This document shows positions 36,701 to 46,367 of a stretch of DNA of 64,000 bases, piece after piece; position 1 is the stretch's first letter; every line of letters starts with the position of its first letter. A model generated the notes under the pieces. It was not told the origin of the DNA. It did no database searches and saw only the letters and a program-made list of their open reading frames with translations. The translations under genes were made by a program, and so were the position numbers. Origin of the DNA: Candidatus Latescibacterota bacterium (GTDB taxonomy: Bacteria; JAAXHH01); contig JAJEHX010000010.1 of assembly GCA_022823465.1 (NCBI GenBank), positions 38,891 to 102,890 of the forward strand, read 5' to 3'.

Positions 36701-36872
36701 TAAATCCCTCCTCGTTACTTCCTGATCTTGAAGCTGGTTTACCTTCAACTCGTCCCAACCTGCCATTAATTTCAAACAGTAAGTTTTTGATTTCATTAAT
36801 GGAATCACGTACCTCTTTCAACTCGTCCTGATTCCGCTGTGAGAACTTCCATACCGAGTTAGTCGAAATCAA
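36687..36872 (-). CDS. Short coiled-coil ORF, possibly truncated
   Basis: The frame encodes a helical, charged 61-residue peptide (DELKEVRDSINEIKNLLFEI). The only in-frame start is a TTG at 36872, but a protein-like sequence (RIGYEIADL) continues upstream of it until a TGA about nine codons earlier. That suggests the gene has lost its 5' end, or uses a non-standard start. It overlaps the next gene by 14 nt. Confidence 0.35.
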   Translation of the reverse strand: MISTNSVWKFSQRNQDELKEVRDSINEIKNLLFEINGRLGRVEGKPASRSGSNEEGFNGDR

Positions 36873-36944
36873 GTCGGCAATCTCGTAACCAATCCTGAAT
36901 CAGTCAGTAAGAGATGTATACTGGTTCCTGCCATCCATCGAGCT

Positions 36945-37655
36945 TTACACCATCTTCCTTACCCCATTCTCGTACTGAACCTCGTAATCCCCATCAGGCA
37001 CCGCCACGGCCCGCATGGCCAGTTCCCCGTCGGTCACGATCGGATCGGTTTTCAGCAGCAGTTCGTCCAGCGATTCCTCCGGCGACTTCTCGGTCGTATC
37101 CAGCGTGATAAGGTGGCCGTTGCGCGTCAGGAGCGACCGGTCGACTTCGTCCTCGAAACGTTTCTTGAGATCCGGTATGTCCTTCTCGTCGATGATCTGG
37201 TACTCGTGGGGATCGGTGCGCATGCGTTCCCGGATCGCCTCGTCGTCGGCCGTGAGATGGATCAGCACGACATCGGGCAGACGGGCTTCCAGCACCAGCA
37301 CTTCGTAGTGCCGCTGGTTGTGGTGGACGTAGTTGGGATAATAGGGGTTCCCCGCCACGTTGCCGTAGACGTCGCAGTATATGGCTTCCTCGATGTGCCA
37401 GCCGGCGATCAGCGTGTGAGGGTAGTTCCGGATGACCTCCACGTGATAGTGGAGCTGCATCCGCTGCATGCGTTCCTTCACGTCGTCGGGGTAGTGGACG
37501 TACTGCGCCCGGGAAACAGGACTCAGGGACGCGTCCGGGATGGTGAAGTGATCGTCGAGATGCGTCCGGCGCCGGCGTTTCTGGTAGTAGGCGTCCAGCA
37601 GATCGATCAGGGTGGACTTGCCGGCGTATTCTATGCCGACGAAAATGGACCGCAT
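36945..37655 (-). CDS. P-loop nucleoside/nucleotide kinase-like protein
   Basis: A 236-residue protein opening with a Walker A at the N-terminus (FVGIEYAGKSTLIDLLDAYY), a pattern of deoxynucleoside and thymidylate kinases. Other features are a lid-like Arg-rich stretch (RMRTDPHEYQIID, about 160) and ITLDTTEKSPEESLDEL near the end, as in kinase C-terminal helices. The substrate is unknown. The start is ATG 37655, preceded by AAGGAG; the frame extends 21 codons further without a better start. Confidence 0.65.
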   Translation of the reverse strand: MRSIFVGIEYAGKSTLIDLLDAYYQKRRRRTHLDDHFTIPDASLSPVSRAQYVHYPDDVKERMQRMQLHYHVEVIRNYPHTLIAGWHIEEAIYCDVYGNVAGNPYYPNYVHHNQRHYEVLVLEARLPDVVLIHLTADDEAIRERMRTDPHEYQIIDEKDIPDLKKRFEDEVDRSLLTRNGHLITLDTTEKSPEESLDELLLKTDPIVTDGELAMRAVAVPDGDYEVQYENGVRKMV

Positions 37656-37736
37656 GGATTGCTCCTTTCCACGATGACAAGCTGTTAAACTCGGATACGG
37701 TAATGCGTGGCGGCTCATCGGGTAGCCACGCGACAG

Positions 37737-37774
37737 CCGGCCCCTTACGTGACGACCGGCCCCTTACTGGCGTA
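37737..37774. repeat. 19-bp tandem duplication
   Basis: Two adjacent 19-bp units share CCGGCCCCTTACG/T, in the spacer between the kinase-like gene and the creatininase gene, just before the longer 44-bp duplication. Confidence 0.6.
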
Positions 37775-37786
37775 TTTTCAATCGAT

Positions 37787-37874
37787 TAACCCTTCAACAT
37801 CTCGACCCACGCGCTCACGACCTTCTCCACTAACCCTTTAACATCTCGACCCACGCGCTCACGACCGCTTCCAC
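37787..37874. repeat. 44-bp tandem duplication copying the creatininase gene end
   Basis: Two adjacent 44-bp units with few mismatches. The right-hand unit holds the last codons and TAG of the creatininase gene (MLKG-stop); the left-hand unit lies beyond the stop and encodes the same ending in the same sense. The second copy is therefore a silent duplicate of the gene 3' end. Confidence 0.85.
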
Positions 37875-38555
37875 CATGGCATCCCCATGGGCGGCATTGG
37901 CGGTCCAGCTGTTCCGGTCTTCCTCCTGCCGGCAGTACCACGGCGCGTTCTCGTCCAGCCGTCCCTGGTCCACCAGTTCGGGACGCGTGGCCAGCAAAAA
38001 TGACGTCTCGTTATACCCGGCGTGGTCGCCGCCGGCCGGGGGTGAGGCCGCCGGCAGGATCATGGGGTGCACCTGGACACGGCCGAAGCGGTGGGATTCC
38101 CGGGACATGGCCGCGTCCGCCCACCAGCCCCGCGGCTTGCCATCGGCCAGGACCATTTCAAAGGACAGTTCCGCGGCGGCCTTCTTGAAGGCCAGCGCCA
38201 GGGGCGCCTCCATGCCCTGGTGCATGATCATCACGTAGACACGCCCAAAGCCCATTTCGAGGAAATTACGCAGGATGGACTTCACATACGACCCGAAGGC
38301 TTCATAGTCCGGGTCGATGGTGCCGTCCTCGGGGCCGCCGAGGGCGTAACCGGTGGGACCGAAGTCGAAGGGCGGAGAGATGGCCACATCCAGATGCTCC
38401 GCCACCCGCGCGCAGATCTCTTCCACGATGATCGTATCGTGGCCGATGGCCATATGCGGTCCGTGGGTCTCGATGCAACCGGCGGGAACCAGCAGCGGAT
38501 CGCCCCGGTCCACCGCCTCGCGCAGTTGATGGGGAAGCATGTGCTTCAGGTACAT
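37830..38555 (-). CDS. Creatininase family protein
   Basis: A 241-residue amidohydrolase of the creatininase fold. The metal-site stretch is LLVPAGCIETHGPHMAIGHD (about 21-40), with the Glu and His ligands; GGDHAGYNETSFLLATRP (about 180) matches the C-terminal active-site segment. The usual NGHGGN is replaced by MIMHQGM (about 111), so one metal ligand position differs from creatinine amidohydrolase. Family members open small cyclic amides such as creatinine or precursors in cofactor synthesis; the substrate here is unknown. It lies 81 bp downstream of a PhyH oxygenase gene on the same strand and may share its transcript. Confidence 0.8.
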   Translation of the reverse strand: MYLKHMLPHQLREAVDRGDPLLVPAGCIETHGPHMAIGHDTIIVEEICARVAEHLDVAISPPFDFGPTGYALGGPEDGTIDPDYEAFGSYVKSILRNFLEMGFGRVYVMIMHQGMEAPLALAFKKAAAELSFEMVLADGKPRGWWADAAMSRESHRFGRVQVHPMILPAASPPAGGDHAGYNETSFLLATRPELVDQGRLDENAPWYCRQEEDRNSWTANAAHGDAMVEAVVSAWVEMLKG

Positions 38556-38636
38556 GGCATTCTGTCCGGTTTGGGTATGGTTCCGGTCAGTTGGAACTGG
38601 TCCATTTGCTAAGCCCGGTTCATCAGGCCGACTGGA

Positions 38637-39494
38637 TCAGGCTTCTATGGCTTCTATGGTATGCACGTCCTGGGCCACGTCCAGCCCGTGGCGCTCGGCC
38701 CATTCCCGGATGGGCCAGTCGATGCCGTCCGGCGCCTCGCGTCCCTCGGAGTCCACCGTGGCGCCCAGCAGTTGGCGGCCGATGTCGCCGGTAGCTGCAA
38801 GCACATCGGCATCGGGCTGCGTCACATCGTTGTAGAAGCGCATGTAGTGGTCCGGCTTGATCCACCGGTAGTGGTAGCCGTAGATGACGACCTTGGCGGG
38901 CTGTTTCGTGAAGTTCAGTCCGGCCGCGTGGTAGGTCCGGTTTTCGAAGAGGAAGGCGTCGCCGGCCCGCAGGGTGGGCTGTACGTATTCGTCCGGATGG
39001 ATCTGGCCCTTTCGTATCGGCAGCGCCGACTTCATGTTGTTGCTGCCCCGCACGAACAGGGTCGCCCCCGTGTCCGGACCGGGGAAATCCGTCAGGCAAT
39101 AGCCGATCTTCAGCCCGACCAGGGGCAGCACCACGTGGCCCACGTCCAGGGAGACCCCCACGTCGCGGTGCCAGTTGACCTGGTCGGTATCCCCGGGCGC
39201 CTCGGGATGCTTGTGGATGAGCGCCGTGTTCGTTATATGAATGTTGAAGCCCAGGAGGGCCACGATCAGCGGGACCGTGCGCTCGTTCGTGACGAGATCC
39301 AGGAAGGGCCGTTCCTGCACGAGACCGGGACGGCGATGGGCGTAGAAACCGGGGTACTCGAAGCCTTCCATGAGCCGGTCGCCCGTCTCCGTCAGCGCTT
39401 CGATTTGAGCGGGGTCCAGCGCGTTACGGACGATCAGGTAGCCGTCCTCCTCAAAGGACCGGCGCTGGGATTCGGTCAGGGGCGTGGGATGCAT
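38637..39494 (-). CDS. Phytanoyl-CoA dioxygenase (PhyH) family protein
   Basis: A 285-residue PhyH oxygenase with a normal iron site: VNWHRDVGVSLD (H-x-D, about 107) and a distal His in FENRTYHAAGLNF (about 185), followed by the Lys/Arg region that binds 2-oxoglutarate (KVVIYGYHYRW). The opening (RSFEEDGYLIVRNALDPAQI) is typical of the family. Substrate unknown. The last codons contain a 9-bp in-frame repeat (AIEAIEA). A perfect 20-bp palindrome stands about 75 bp upstream of the start and may control it. Confidence 0.85.
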   Translation of the reverse strand: MHPTPLTESQRRSFEEDGYLIVRNALDPAQIEALTETGDRLMEGFEYPGFYAHRRPGLVQERPFLDLVTNERTVPLIVALLGFNIHITNTALIHKHPEAPGDTDQVNWHRDVGVSLDVGHVVLPLVGLKIGYCLTDFPGPDTGATLFVRGSNNMKSALPIRKGQIHPDEYVQPTLRAGDAFLFENRTYHAAGLNFTKQPAKVVIYGYHYRWIKPDHYMRFYNDVTQPDADVLAATGDIGRQLLGATVDSEGREAPDGIDWPIREWAERHGLDVAQDVHTIEAIEA

Positions 39495-39568
39495 GGGGTG
39501 GTCCTGGCGTGTTTCTTGAGACCCGAATCTGGTTCGATCACCTCGGTTGATGTGAATTCAATCCCGCC

Positions 39569-39588
39569 AGTTGTACAATTGTACAACT
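39569..39588. promoter_or_regulatory. Perfect 20-bp palindrome, probable operator
   Basis: The 20 bp centred on TTGTACAATTGTACAA read the same on both strands. Overlapping TTGTACAA elements of this kind are typical binding sites of dimeric helix-turn-helix repressors such as GntR-family proteins. It lies in the 208-bp spacer between the GNAT gene and the PhyH gene, upstream of the latter. No such regulator is encoded nearby. Confidence 0.6.
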
Positions 39589-39702
39589 TAATGAGCCTGG
39601 AAAGTCAGCGTACAAGGTGATCTGGTATCGCGAACTCTAAGATTTCGTAGAATATCCATCATTATAAACCGGCGGAAACGGGACGCAAGGCGGAAATGGC
39701 CG

Positions 39703-40311
39703 TCACAGCGACAGCCGCCAGATCAACTGGGCTTCGTCGGGGCATTCCGGGTAGGCGTGCAAAATGATGGCGCTTAAACGGCATCCCTGGCGCGCGTAGA
39801 AACGGCAGGCCGGGACGTTGATATCCTGGGTTTCGATCTTCAGCTCCACGCAGCCGTACCGCCTCGCCCAATCCACGGCGGCGTCGAAGATGCTTCGCCC
39901 CAGCCCGGCACCCCTGTGGTCCGGGTGGACGCGCAGGTCCCACAGCACCGCCAGGTCGTCCCGTCCCTCCAGCATGTTCACATTCGGCGAACGCCGGGCC
40001 AGCACCGCGCCGCCCACCCGCCGTGAACCTTCGTAGGCCGCGAGCAGTCCCCACGACGACGTGTCCCAATTCCACCGCCTGAGCCACCGGGCCGGACCCT
40101 CTTCGGACGTGGCGTCGTAGTCCTTCACGTAGGGTGGATCAACTGCTTCTTCCACCAGCCTTATGCCGCCCAGGCCGCTTTCCGCGGGTACGGGCCTGAA
40201 CCGTGTGCTCACCTCGAAGGCGATGGGCACGACGCCGTACTCGACCAGCCTGGACAAGGGCTCTTCGACGATCTTAACGCACATGGTATTGAGATTCGCC
40301 CCGGATTTCAT
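39703..40311 (-). CDS. GNAT family N-acetyltransferase
   Basis: A 202-residue GNAT protein. The acetyl-CoA motif LRVHPDHRGAGLGRSIFDAA (R-x-x-G-x-G) lies near residue 133, followed by LKIETQDINVPACRFYARQG, the usual GNAT strand-helix ending. The acceptor substrate is unknown. The ATG at 40311 overlaps a TGA of a coding-like frame coming from the SpoIIE gene (ATGA), hinting at former coupling; an ATG nine codons further in is possible. Confidence 0.8.
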   Translation of the reverse strand: MKSGANLNTMCVKIVEEPLSRLVEYGVVPIAFEVSTRFRPVPAESGLGGIRLVEEAVDPPYVKDYDATSEEGPARWLRRWNWDTSSWGLLAAYEGSRRVGGAVLARRSPNVNMLEGRDDLAVLWDLRVHPDHRGAGLGRSIFDAAVDWARRYGCVELKIETQDINVPACRFYARQGCRLSAIILHAYPECPDEAQLIWRLSL

Positions 40312-40389
40312 CCTGTCGTTTCGGCGCGGGACACGATGAGCGTGACGTCTCCCTGGTACTTGGCTACGGCGAGCGTCACGACGGCATGC

Positions 40390-41553
40390 TCAGAGCTTCG
40401 CCACGACGAGGGTCACGTCGTCCAGGAACGGCACGCCCTGGCTGAAGGTTTCCACCGCGTCGATGATCCGCTGCTTCAGGTCCGGCGGCGATTCGTGCCC
40501 ATGGGACTCCACCAGGTCCTGCAACCGGTCTTCCCCGAATATGTCTCCCGCGGCGTTTTCCGCTTCGACGATCCCGTCCGAAAACAGGACCAGCGTGTCG
40601 GCCGGTGTCCAGGACCGCTCGACGACCGGAAAGGGGATATCCGCGTCTACGCCGAGCGGGAGTCCGGTCGATTCCATCGGTTCGACCTTCCCGGTGTCCG
40701 CGCGGTAGTGGAAAGGGAAATGGTGGCCGGCGTTGGCGTAGAAAAAGCGGCGGTTCGGCGGATCGATCAGGAGGTAGCACGCCGTCATCAGCCGCCAGTC
40801 CGGTCCGGTCGTCTGCACGATCCGGTTGAGGGCGTCCATCACCGGCGCGACGTCCGGGTCTATCCGGGTCTGCGTGGACCGGCAACTGCACGCCACGGCC
40901 ATGATCAGGCTCGCGTCGAACCCGTGTCCGGTCACGTCGCCGATCAGCAACCCGATCCGGTCGTCGGGCAACAGGAAGTAATCGTAGTAGTCGCCTCCCA
41001 CGTTCTCGGCCGGACGGCAGTAACCGCTGAAGTGCATGCCGGCGTGATGCAGGTCGCCCGGAGGCAGCAGCGACTGCTGGATCTCGTAGGCGCGCTGCAG
41101 GTCCTGCTTGATGCGCTCGTCCGCCTTGATTTGCTCCTGGGCCGCCTCGAGTTGCTTCAGGCGGCGCGTTTCCACCGCCCTGTGGATGGTCGTGATCAGC
41201 AGTCCGGTGGTATCGTCGGCGGCGCGGCCCGATTTCTCCACGTAGCTGAAGGCGCCGGCTTCCATGCACTTGACGATGTTGGCGTAAGTGCCGTAGGCCG
41301 TCAATACGATGCATTCGGGAGGCGATTCACAGGTCCTGGCGCGCCGGATCGCCTCCAGTCCGCCCTCCCGGTCCGTTTCAAGCCACATGTCGATGACCGC
41401 CACTTCCACGGCACCGCGGGCATGACTGATCTTGTCGACGCACTCCTCCACCCCGGTGACGCAGATCACGTCAAAGGCTGTTCCGAGATCGAGCGTGACC
41501 GCGTCCAGCATGGCGGTGTCGTCGTCAAGGAGGAGAATAAGGGGTTTCGCCAT
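40390..41553 (-). CDS. Response regulator with SpoIIE/PP2C phosphatase domain
   Basis: A 387-residue two-domain protein. The N-terminal receiver has LILLLDDDTAMLDA (acidic pocket), the phospho-acceptor Asp in VAVIDMWLE (about 54), the Thr in CIVLTAYGTY and the Lys in YVEKSG. After a coiled-coil linker (about 140-175) comes a PP2C-type phosphatase with VGGDYYDYFLL, IGDVTGHGFDASL, LVLFSDGIVEAEN and FLDDVTLVVAK, holding the metal-binding Asp residues. Such proteins relay a phosphorylation signal to an anti-sigma/anti-anti-sigma switch. The likely partner kinase is the GAF-histidine kinase 12 nt upstream. Beyond the stop the DNA still encodes two more DVTL-like repeats. Confidence 0.9.
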   Translation of the reverse strand: MAKPLILLLDDDTAMLDAVTLDLGTAFDVICVTGVEECVDKISHARGAVEVAVIDMWLETDREGGLEAIRRARTCESPPECIVLTAYGTYANIVKCMEAGAFSYVEKSGRAADDTTGLLITTIHRAVETRRLKQLEAAQEQIKADERIKQDLQRAYEIQQSLLPPGDLHHAGMHFSGYCRPAENVGGDYYDYFLLPDDRIGLLIGDVTGHGFDASLIMAVACSCRSTQTRIDPDVAPVMDALNRIVQTTGPDWRLMTACYLLIDPPNRRFFYANAGHHFPFHYRADTGKVEPMESTGLPLGVDADIPFPVVERSWTPADTLVLFSDGIVEAENAAGDIFGEDRLQDLVESHGHESPPDLKQRIIDAVETFSQGVPFLDDVTLVVAKL

Positions 41554-41565
41554 AGCGTCCGCCGT

Positions 41566-44376
41566 TCAGTTCGCCACGGGCAGGGCAAAGGTAAAAGTGG
41601 CGCCGCCCGGCCCCGTATCCTCGAGCCAGACTTCGCCCTGGTGTTCCGCGGCGATGGTCCGTATGGCGTAGAGCCCAAGCCCCGAACCGCCCGTGGTGGA
41701 GACGCCGGGGTTGAATAGCTCCTTGCGCACGGTTTCGGGAATGCCAGGTCCCGTGTCGCGGACGTCGATCAATACGTACCGGCCGTTCTTCCGGCGCATC
41801 AGCCGGGGATATTCCGAAGCGAGACCGAGCCGCGTGGAAACGTGGATGCGTCCACTGTACCCCATAACCTTCCAGGCGTTGCCGGTCAGTTCGGTGATCA
41901 CCTGGTCGATTTCCTCCGCGTTGACCTCCGCGAAGGGCGGCGGGTCCACGAAATCGAATTCCGCCTGGCAGGCATCGCCGATCAGTCCGTCCATGACCGT
42001 GCGCCGCACGAGATCGTTGATATCCACCCGCCGCTTCGGCGTAAGGGTCAGCTTGGTAAGGCGCTGCATGTCCTCGGCGATCGCGGCGATACGGTCTACC
42101 TGTCCACGGATCTTGTCCATGAGCTGCCCCGCCTGGCCGTCGGGCGCGGTTTCTTTGTCTGGAGGCGTTTTTCCGTCGCGAGGCGTTACTCCGTCGACCG
42201 CCTGGTTGAGATGCCTGAGGAAGATCTGCGTGGCCATCGTCGGCGTCTTCAACGCGTGCAGCGTCCGCTGGGCCAGTTCGCTCCGCGCCTCGGCGCGGGT
42301 GCGGTCGCGCAGGAGCTCGACCGTCTGCGCGTTGGCGATCACCTGCGCCGCCAGGGCGCCGATGACCGTCATGAATTCCAGGTGGTCCCGGGTGATCTCG
42401 CGGCGGGTACGTGCGTTGTCCGCGCCGATCAGACCGTAGAACTGTCCCGCGATGACCAGCGGCACCGCCAGCCAGGGCAGATCGTCGTCCTTGCCAAGCG
42501 CCGCCGCGTCCGGAGAGCGGTCACTGATCGCGGGATCGGCGGGGTCGAACCAGCAGGCCGCGGGCTTGGTCCTGGATTGCCGGGCCACGAAGTCCGTGTA
42601 TGGATTGTCCTTGATGGCGATCGTATAGCCCACGAAGCCGTCAGGATCGTCCATGCCGACCGAATCGATGCCCACCAGCTTTTCTCCCGTTTCGTCGGTT
42701 TCGAATATGCGCACCCGGTCGAAGCCGGCCATCTGCACGCCGTGGAGGATGAGACGCAGGTTCTTCTCCCTGGACAACTCCGTCTGCATCAGGGTCAGGA
42801 TCTCCTGGATGGATTCCAGGACCGTGCTGCGGTGCCGCTCGGTCTCCGACAGCGCGATGTTCGCGGCGGCGAGCCGGGCAAAGGGCTCCATTTCGATCAG
42901 ATGGCGCTCGCCGGGCGTGACCTGGCCGCTCTGGCTCCAGAGGGTGAATACGCCCACGACCTTCTGGTCGTAGAGCAGCGGCATGACTACGATGGGCACG
43001 TTGAATTTCAGTATGCGCAGGGCGCGGGGGCTGATCTGGGGATCCGACTGGGGATCGAGGCAGAGATAGCTCTTCCGTTCCCTGAACGCCTTGGTCGCCA
43101 GCGCCTTCTCGTCGAAACGGAAGCTCAGGCGGGAAAGATCGCCGTCGAATCCCTCGCAGCCGATGTAGGACAGGCAGTGGAGCATCCGGTCCGTGTAGTC
43201 GACGATGTAGATGATGCCGTCCGTAAACCCGTAGATCGACCGCACGCTGACGAGTATCCGGTTCAGGATCTCGTCGCGGGGCGGTGACTGTTCGACCAGG
43301 CGCTGCACGATGCCCCTGAACTGGGCTTCCCGTCCCACGACCTGATAGGCGATTGCGGCGTAATGGGCGAGCCAGTGCAGCATTTCCAGGTCGTGGTCGT
43401 CAAAGGCGTCCGCCTCGCAAGATTCGACGCTCAGGATGCCGATCTGCCTGCCTTCGAACTGGAGTTTGACCGCGATCTGACATTTCGTCCGGCCGTCCAT
43501 GGCGTGGTAATCCGGGTCGGCCGATACGTCCGGGATGAGGACCTCCGTCGACGAAGGATCGTCCCACAGGCGGCGGACGATGCTGGGACTGGGAGCCGGA
43601 CGGCCGATCGGAAAGGTGGCCGCGCCCAGTTGGGCGGCGATGACCAGATCGCCCAGCGTCTCGTTCCAGGAGACGAAATCGCCCCGATCGGCGCGGACCA
43701 GCGCCCGGCTGCGCTCCAGGATCTCGTCGAGCATGGACCCGCGGTCGCGGGTGGTGTGGATGGCGTGTATCAGGTCGCGGTTGACGGAGACCGTCCTCAG
43801 GTGTTCCAGGACGATGACGATCTTGTTTGCCAGAATCCGGGCGATGTATTCGTCGGCCTCATCGAAGCCGGTCTCCGAGAGCGCGCCGCCCGGGAGCTTC
43901 TTGTTCTCCGCCTTGACGAGACCCAGGACGACGCCTTTATGGTCTTTGAGCGGTATGGCGAGGAGGGACCGCAACCGCTTGCCGGCCAGGTACTCGCGCG
44001 CGTTGCCGGTGTGGAAGGGGCTTCCGGTGATCTGCTCCCCGTGCAGGCGGACGACGTCTCCCTGGTCGGCGATATGCCCCGTCATGCCGCCCTTCGGCGT
44101 GCTGTGAATCTGCAACCGGACGGGCGGCGGGTCGTCGTGGCCGGACTGGTCCGGGTATTGCGCCGTCAGCGCCAGTTCGTGGGGCGCGTCCTCCGGGACC
44201 AGGAAGATGCTGCAGTACTCGGCGTCGAGGAGATCGTGGACGCACCGCGTCACCGTGCGCAGCGTGGCGTCATGGTCCCGGTGGAACACGCTGCGCAACA
44301 TCTGGTCGCTGGCCCTGGACAGCGCGAGGAGCTGGTCAACCGGTACGCTGGGTACGTTCATACGCCGCGATGTCAT
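41566..44376 (-). CDS. Multi-GAF sensor histidine kinase
   Basis: A 936-residue cytosolic kinase without transmembrane helices. Four GAF-like domains can be read (about 20-180, 195-350, 365-510 and 530-690), for example [20 protein letters not shown] and [20 protein letters not shown]. They are followed by a divergent phospho-acceptor helix with [20 protein letters not shown] (about 712) and a HATPase with [20 protein letters not shown] and [15 protein letters not shown] (N, G1 and G2 boxes). It should sense a soluble ligand or redox state and phosphorylate the receiver-phosphatase encoded next. Its start overlaps the end of leuD by about 40 nt (alternative ATG at 44361). Confidence 0.88.
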   Translation of the reverse strand: MTSRRMNVPSVPVDQLLALSRASDQMLRSVFHRDHDATLRTVTRCVHDLLDAEYCSIFLVPEDAPHELALTAQYPDQSGHDDPPPVRLQIHSTPKGGMTGHIADQGDVVRLHGEQITGSPFHTGNAREYLAGKRLRSLLAIPLKDHKGVVLGLVKAENKKLPGGALSETGFDEADEYIARILANKIVIVLEHLRTVSVNRDLIHAIHTTRDRGSMLDEILERSRALVRADRGDFVSWNETLGDLVIAAQLGAATFPIGRPAPSPSIVRRLWDDPSSTEVLIPDVSADPDYHAMDGRTKCQIAVKLQFEGRQIGILSVESCEADAFDDHDLEMLHWLAHYAAIAYQVVGREAQFRGIVQRLVEQSPPRDEILNRILVSVRSIYGFTDGIIYIVDYTDRMLHCLSYIGCEGFDGDLSRLSFRFDEKALATKAFRERKSYLCLDPQSDPQISPRALRILKFNVPIVVMPLLYDQKVVGVFTLWSQSGQVTPGERHLIEMEPFARLAAANIALSETERHRSTVLESIQEILTLMQTELSREKNLRLILHGVQMAGFDRVRIFETDETGEKLVGIDSVGMDDPDGFVGYTIAIKDNPYTDFVARQSRTKPAACWFDPADPAISDRSPDAAALGKDDDLPWLAVPLVIAGQFYGLIGADNARTRREITRDHLEFMTVIGALAAQVIANAQTVELLRDRTRAEARSELAQRTLHALKTPTMATQIFLRHLNQAVDGVTPRDGKTPPDKETAPDGQAGQLMDKIRGQVDRIAAIAEDMQRLTKLTLTPKRRVDINDLVRRTVMDGLIGDACQAEFDFVDPPPFAEVNAEEIDQVITELTGNAWKVMGYSGRIHVSTRLGLASEYPRLMRRKNGRYVLIDVRDTGPGIPETVRKELFNPGVSTTGGSGLGLYAIRTIAAEHQGEVWLEDTGPGGATFTFALPVAN

Positions 44377-44932
44377 CCTCGTATTGCAGGGTCCAGCCGA
44401 TTTCGTCCAGACCCTTCAGTATAAAGGTCTTGCGAAAGGGATCGACCTCGAACCGGTCGGAGGCGCCGTCCGGCTCGGTGACGACCTGCCGTTCGAGGTC
44501 TACCGAAACGGTATAGCGGGGCTGCTCCGCGGCGTTTTCGAGCATACGGCGCACGGTACCGGCGGGCAGCACGACGGGAAGCAGTCCGTTCTTGAAGCAG
44601 TTGTTGTAGAAGATGTCCGCGAAGGACGGCGCGATGATGACGCGAAAGCCGTAGTCCTGAAGCGCCCAGGGCGCGTGCTCGCGGGAACTCCCGCAGCCGA
44701 AATTGTCCCCGGCGACCAGGATCGTGGCGCCCCGGTAGCGGTCTTCGTTGAGCACGAAACCGGGATCGGGCGAGCCGTCGCCCGTGAAACGCCAGTCGTA
44801 GAACAGGAACTGGCCAAAGCCGGTGCGTTCGATCCGCTTCAGGAACTGCTTGGGGATGATCTGGTCCGTATCCACGTTGATCCGGTCCAGGGGGGCGACC
44901 AGGCCGGTGTGCCGGGTAAAGGGTTCCGCCAT
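44336..44932 (-). CDS. leuD: 3-isopropylmalate dehydratase small subunit
   Basis: The 198-residue swivel domain of isopropylmalate isomerase, second step of leucine synthesis. Typical blocks are [20 protein letters not shown] (about 14), [20 protein letters not shown] (about 75-94) and [18 protein letters not shown]. It follows leuC by 34 nt and has GGAG before its ATG. Full length. Confidence 0.95.
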   Translation of the reverse strand: MAEPFTRHTGLVAPLDRINVDTDQIIPKQFLKRIERTGFGQFLFYDWRFTGDGSPDPGFVLNEDRYRGATILVAGDNFGCGSSREHAPWALQDYGFRVIIAPSFADIFYNNCFKNGLLPVVLPAGTVRRMLENAAEQPRYTVSVDLERQVVTEPDGASDRFEVDPFRKTFILKGLDEIGWTLQYEDDIAAYERTQRTG

Positions 44933-44966
44933 GCTTTGCTCCGTTTTGCTTCGTTTCCGGTGTGCC

Positions 44967-46367
44967 TTACCAGTTTCTCACGTCGACGAAATGGCCGGCG
45001 ACGGCCGCCGCCGCGGCCATGGCCGGGCTGACCAGGTGCGTCCTTCCGTTCCGGCCCTGCCGGCCCTCGAAATTGCGATTGGAGGTGCTGGCGCACCGCT
45101 CGCCGGGCTGCAGGATATCCGGGTTCATGCCCAGGCACATGCTGCATCCGGCCTCGCGCCATTCGAACCCGGCCTCCGTGAAGACCCGGTCCAGGCCCTC
45201 GGCTTCGGCCTGCCGCTTTACCGAATGGGATCCAGGCACCACCAGGGCGGTGACCCGCGGCGATACGCGGCGGCCCTTGATGACGTCCGCGGCCGCGCGC
45301 AGGTCGCTGAGGCGGGAATTGGTGCAGCTTCCGATGAATACCCGGTCCACCTCGATATCCGTGATAGACGTGTTCGGTTCCAGCGCCATGTAGGCCAGCG
45401 CCTTTTCCGCGGCGCGCCGGTCGTTCTCGCTGGCCATTCCGCCGGGATCGGGCACGACGCCGGTCACGTCCGTCACCATGCCGGGATTGGTGCCCCAGGT
45501 CACCTGGGGAACGAGCTCGTCCGCGTGCAGCGTGAGGCGCTCGTCGAATCCGGCTTCGTCGTCGGTCGCCAGTCCGCGCCAGCGGTCCACTGCCCGGTCG
45601 AACTCCGCGTCCTTCGGAGCGAACGCCCGGCCGGCCAGGTATTCGAAGGTCGTATCGTCGGGTGCGATGAGGCCGGCCCGCGCGCCCAGTTCGATGGACA
45701 TGTTGCAGATCGTCATCCGCTCGTCCATGGACAGGCTCCGGACGGTGCTTCCGGTGTATTCTATGACCGTGCCCGTGCCCCCGGCCGTACCCGTGCGCCG
45801 GATGATGTTCAGGATGATGTCCTTGGCCGTCACGCCCTCGCTCAATGCCCCGTCGATCCGGATCTCGAAGGTCCTGGAACGCTTCTGAAGCAGGCACTGC
45901 GTGGCCATGACGTGCTCGACCTCGCTGGTGCCGATGCCGAAGGCCAACGCGCCGAAGGCGCCGTGGGTGGACGTGTGGCTGTCGCCGCAGACCATGGTCT
46001 TGCCCGGCTGGGTGATGCCCAGTTCGGGCCCGATCACGTGCACGATGCCGTTGTGCGGCGAGTCGAGGTCGTACAGGGGTACGCCGAACTCCTCGCAGTT
46101 CCGGACCAGCATTTCGATCTGGAGCCGGGCGATATCGTCGGTCATGGGCAGAGACCGGTCGGTGGTGGGCACGTTGTGGTCCATCGTGGCGTAGGTCAGA
46201 TCGGGACGCCTCAGCTTCCGACCCGCGGACCGCAGTCCCTCGAAGGCCTGTGGAGAGGTCACCTCGTGGATCAGGTGGGCGTCGATGTAGAGTACGGCGA
46301 GCCCGTCGGCCGCCTCCCTGACCAGGTGCTGGTCCCAGACCTTCTCGTACATGGTTTTGGCTGGCAT
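44967..46367 (-). CDS. leuC: 3-isopropylmalate dehydratase large subunit
   Basis: A 466-residue aconitase-family protein. The Fe-S ligands are seen in [16 protein letters not shown] (first Cys) and [13 protein letters not shown] (paired Cys), plus the [20 protein letters not shown] substrate loop. It converts 2- to 3-isopropylmalate with LeuD. I start at ATG 46367 ([11 protein letters not shown]) with GGGGA 7-8 nt upstream; the frame extends 13 codons further. A weak promoter (TTGAAA, 17 bp, TTAAAA on the minus strand at 46444-46472) may drive leuCD. Confidence 0.95.
   Translation of the reverse strand: MPAKTMYEKVWDQHLVREAADGLAVLYIDAHLIHEVTSPQAFEGLRSAGRKLRRPDLTYATMDHNVPTTDRSLPMTDDIARLQIEMLVRNCEEFGVPLYDLDSPHNGIVHVIGPELGITQPGKTMVCGDSHTSTHGAFGALAFGIGTSEVEHVMATQCLLQKRSRTFEIRIDGALSEGVTAKDIILNIIRRTGTAGGTGTVIEYTGSTVRSLSMDERMTICNMSIELGARAGLIAPDDTTFEYLAGRAFAPKDAEFDRAVDRWRGLATDDEAGFDERLTLHADELVPQVTWGTNPGMVTDVTGVVPDPGGMASENDRRAAEKALAYMALEPNTSITDIEVDRVFIGSCTNSRLSDLRAAADVIKGRRVSPRVTALVVPGSHSVKRQAEAEGLDRVFTEAGFEWREAGCSMCLGMNPDILQPGERCASTSNRNFEGRQGRNGRTHLVSPAMAAAAAVAGHFVDVRNW

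Noticed and set aside
41842..43287. A 481-residue plus-strand frame inside the histidine kinase gene
   Set aside because: Shadow frame of a gene with recognisable GAF and HATPase domains.
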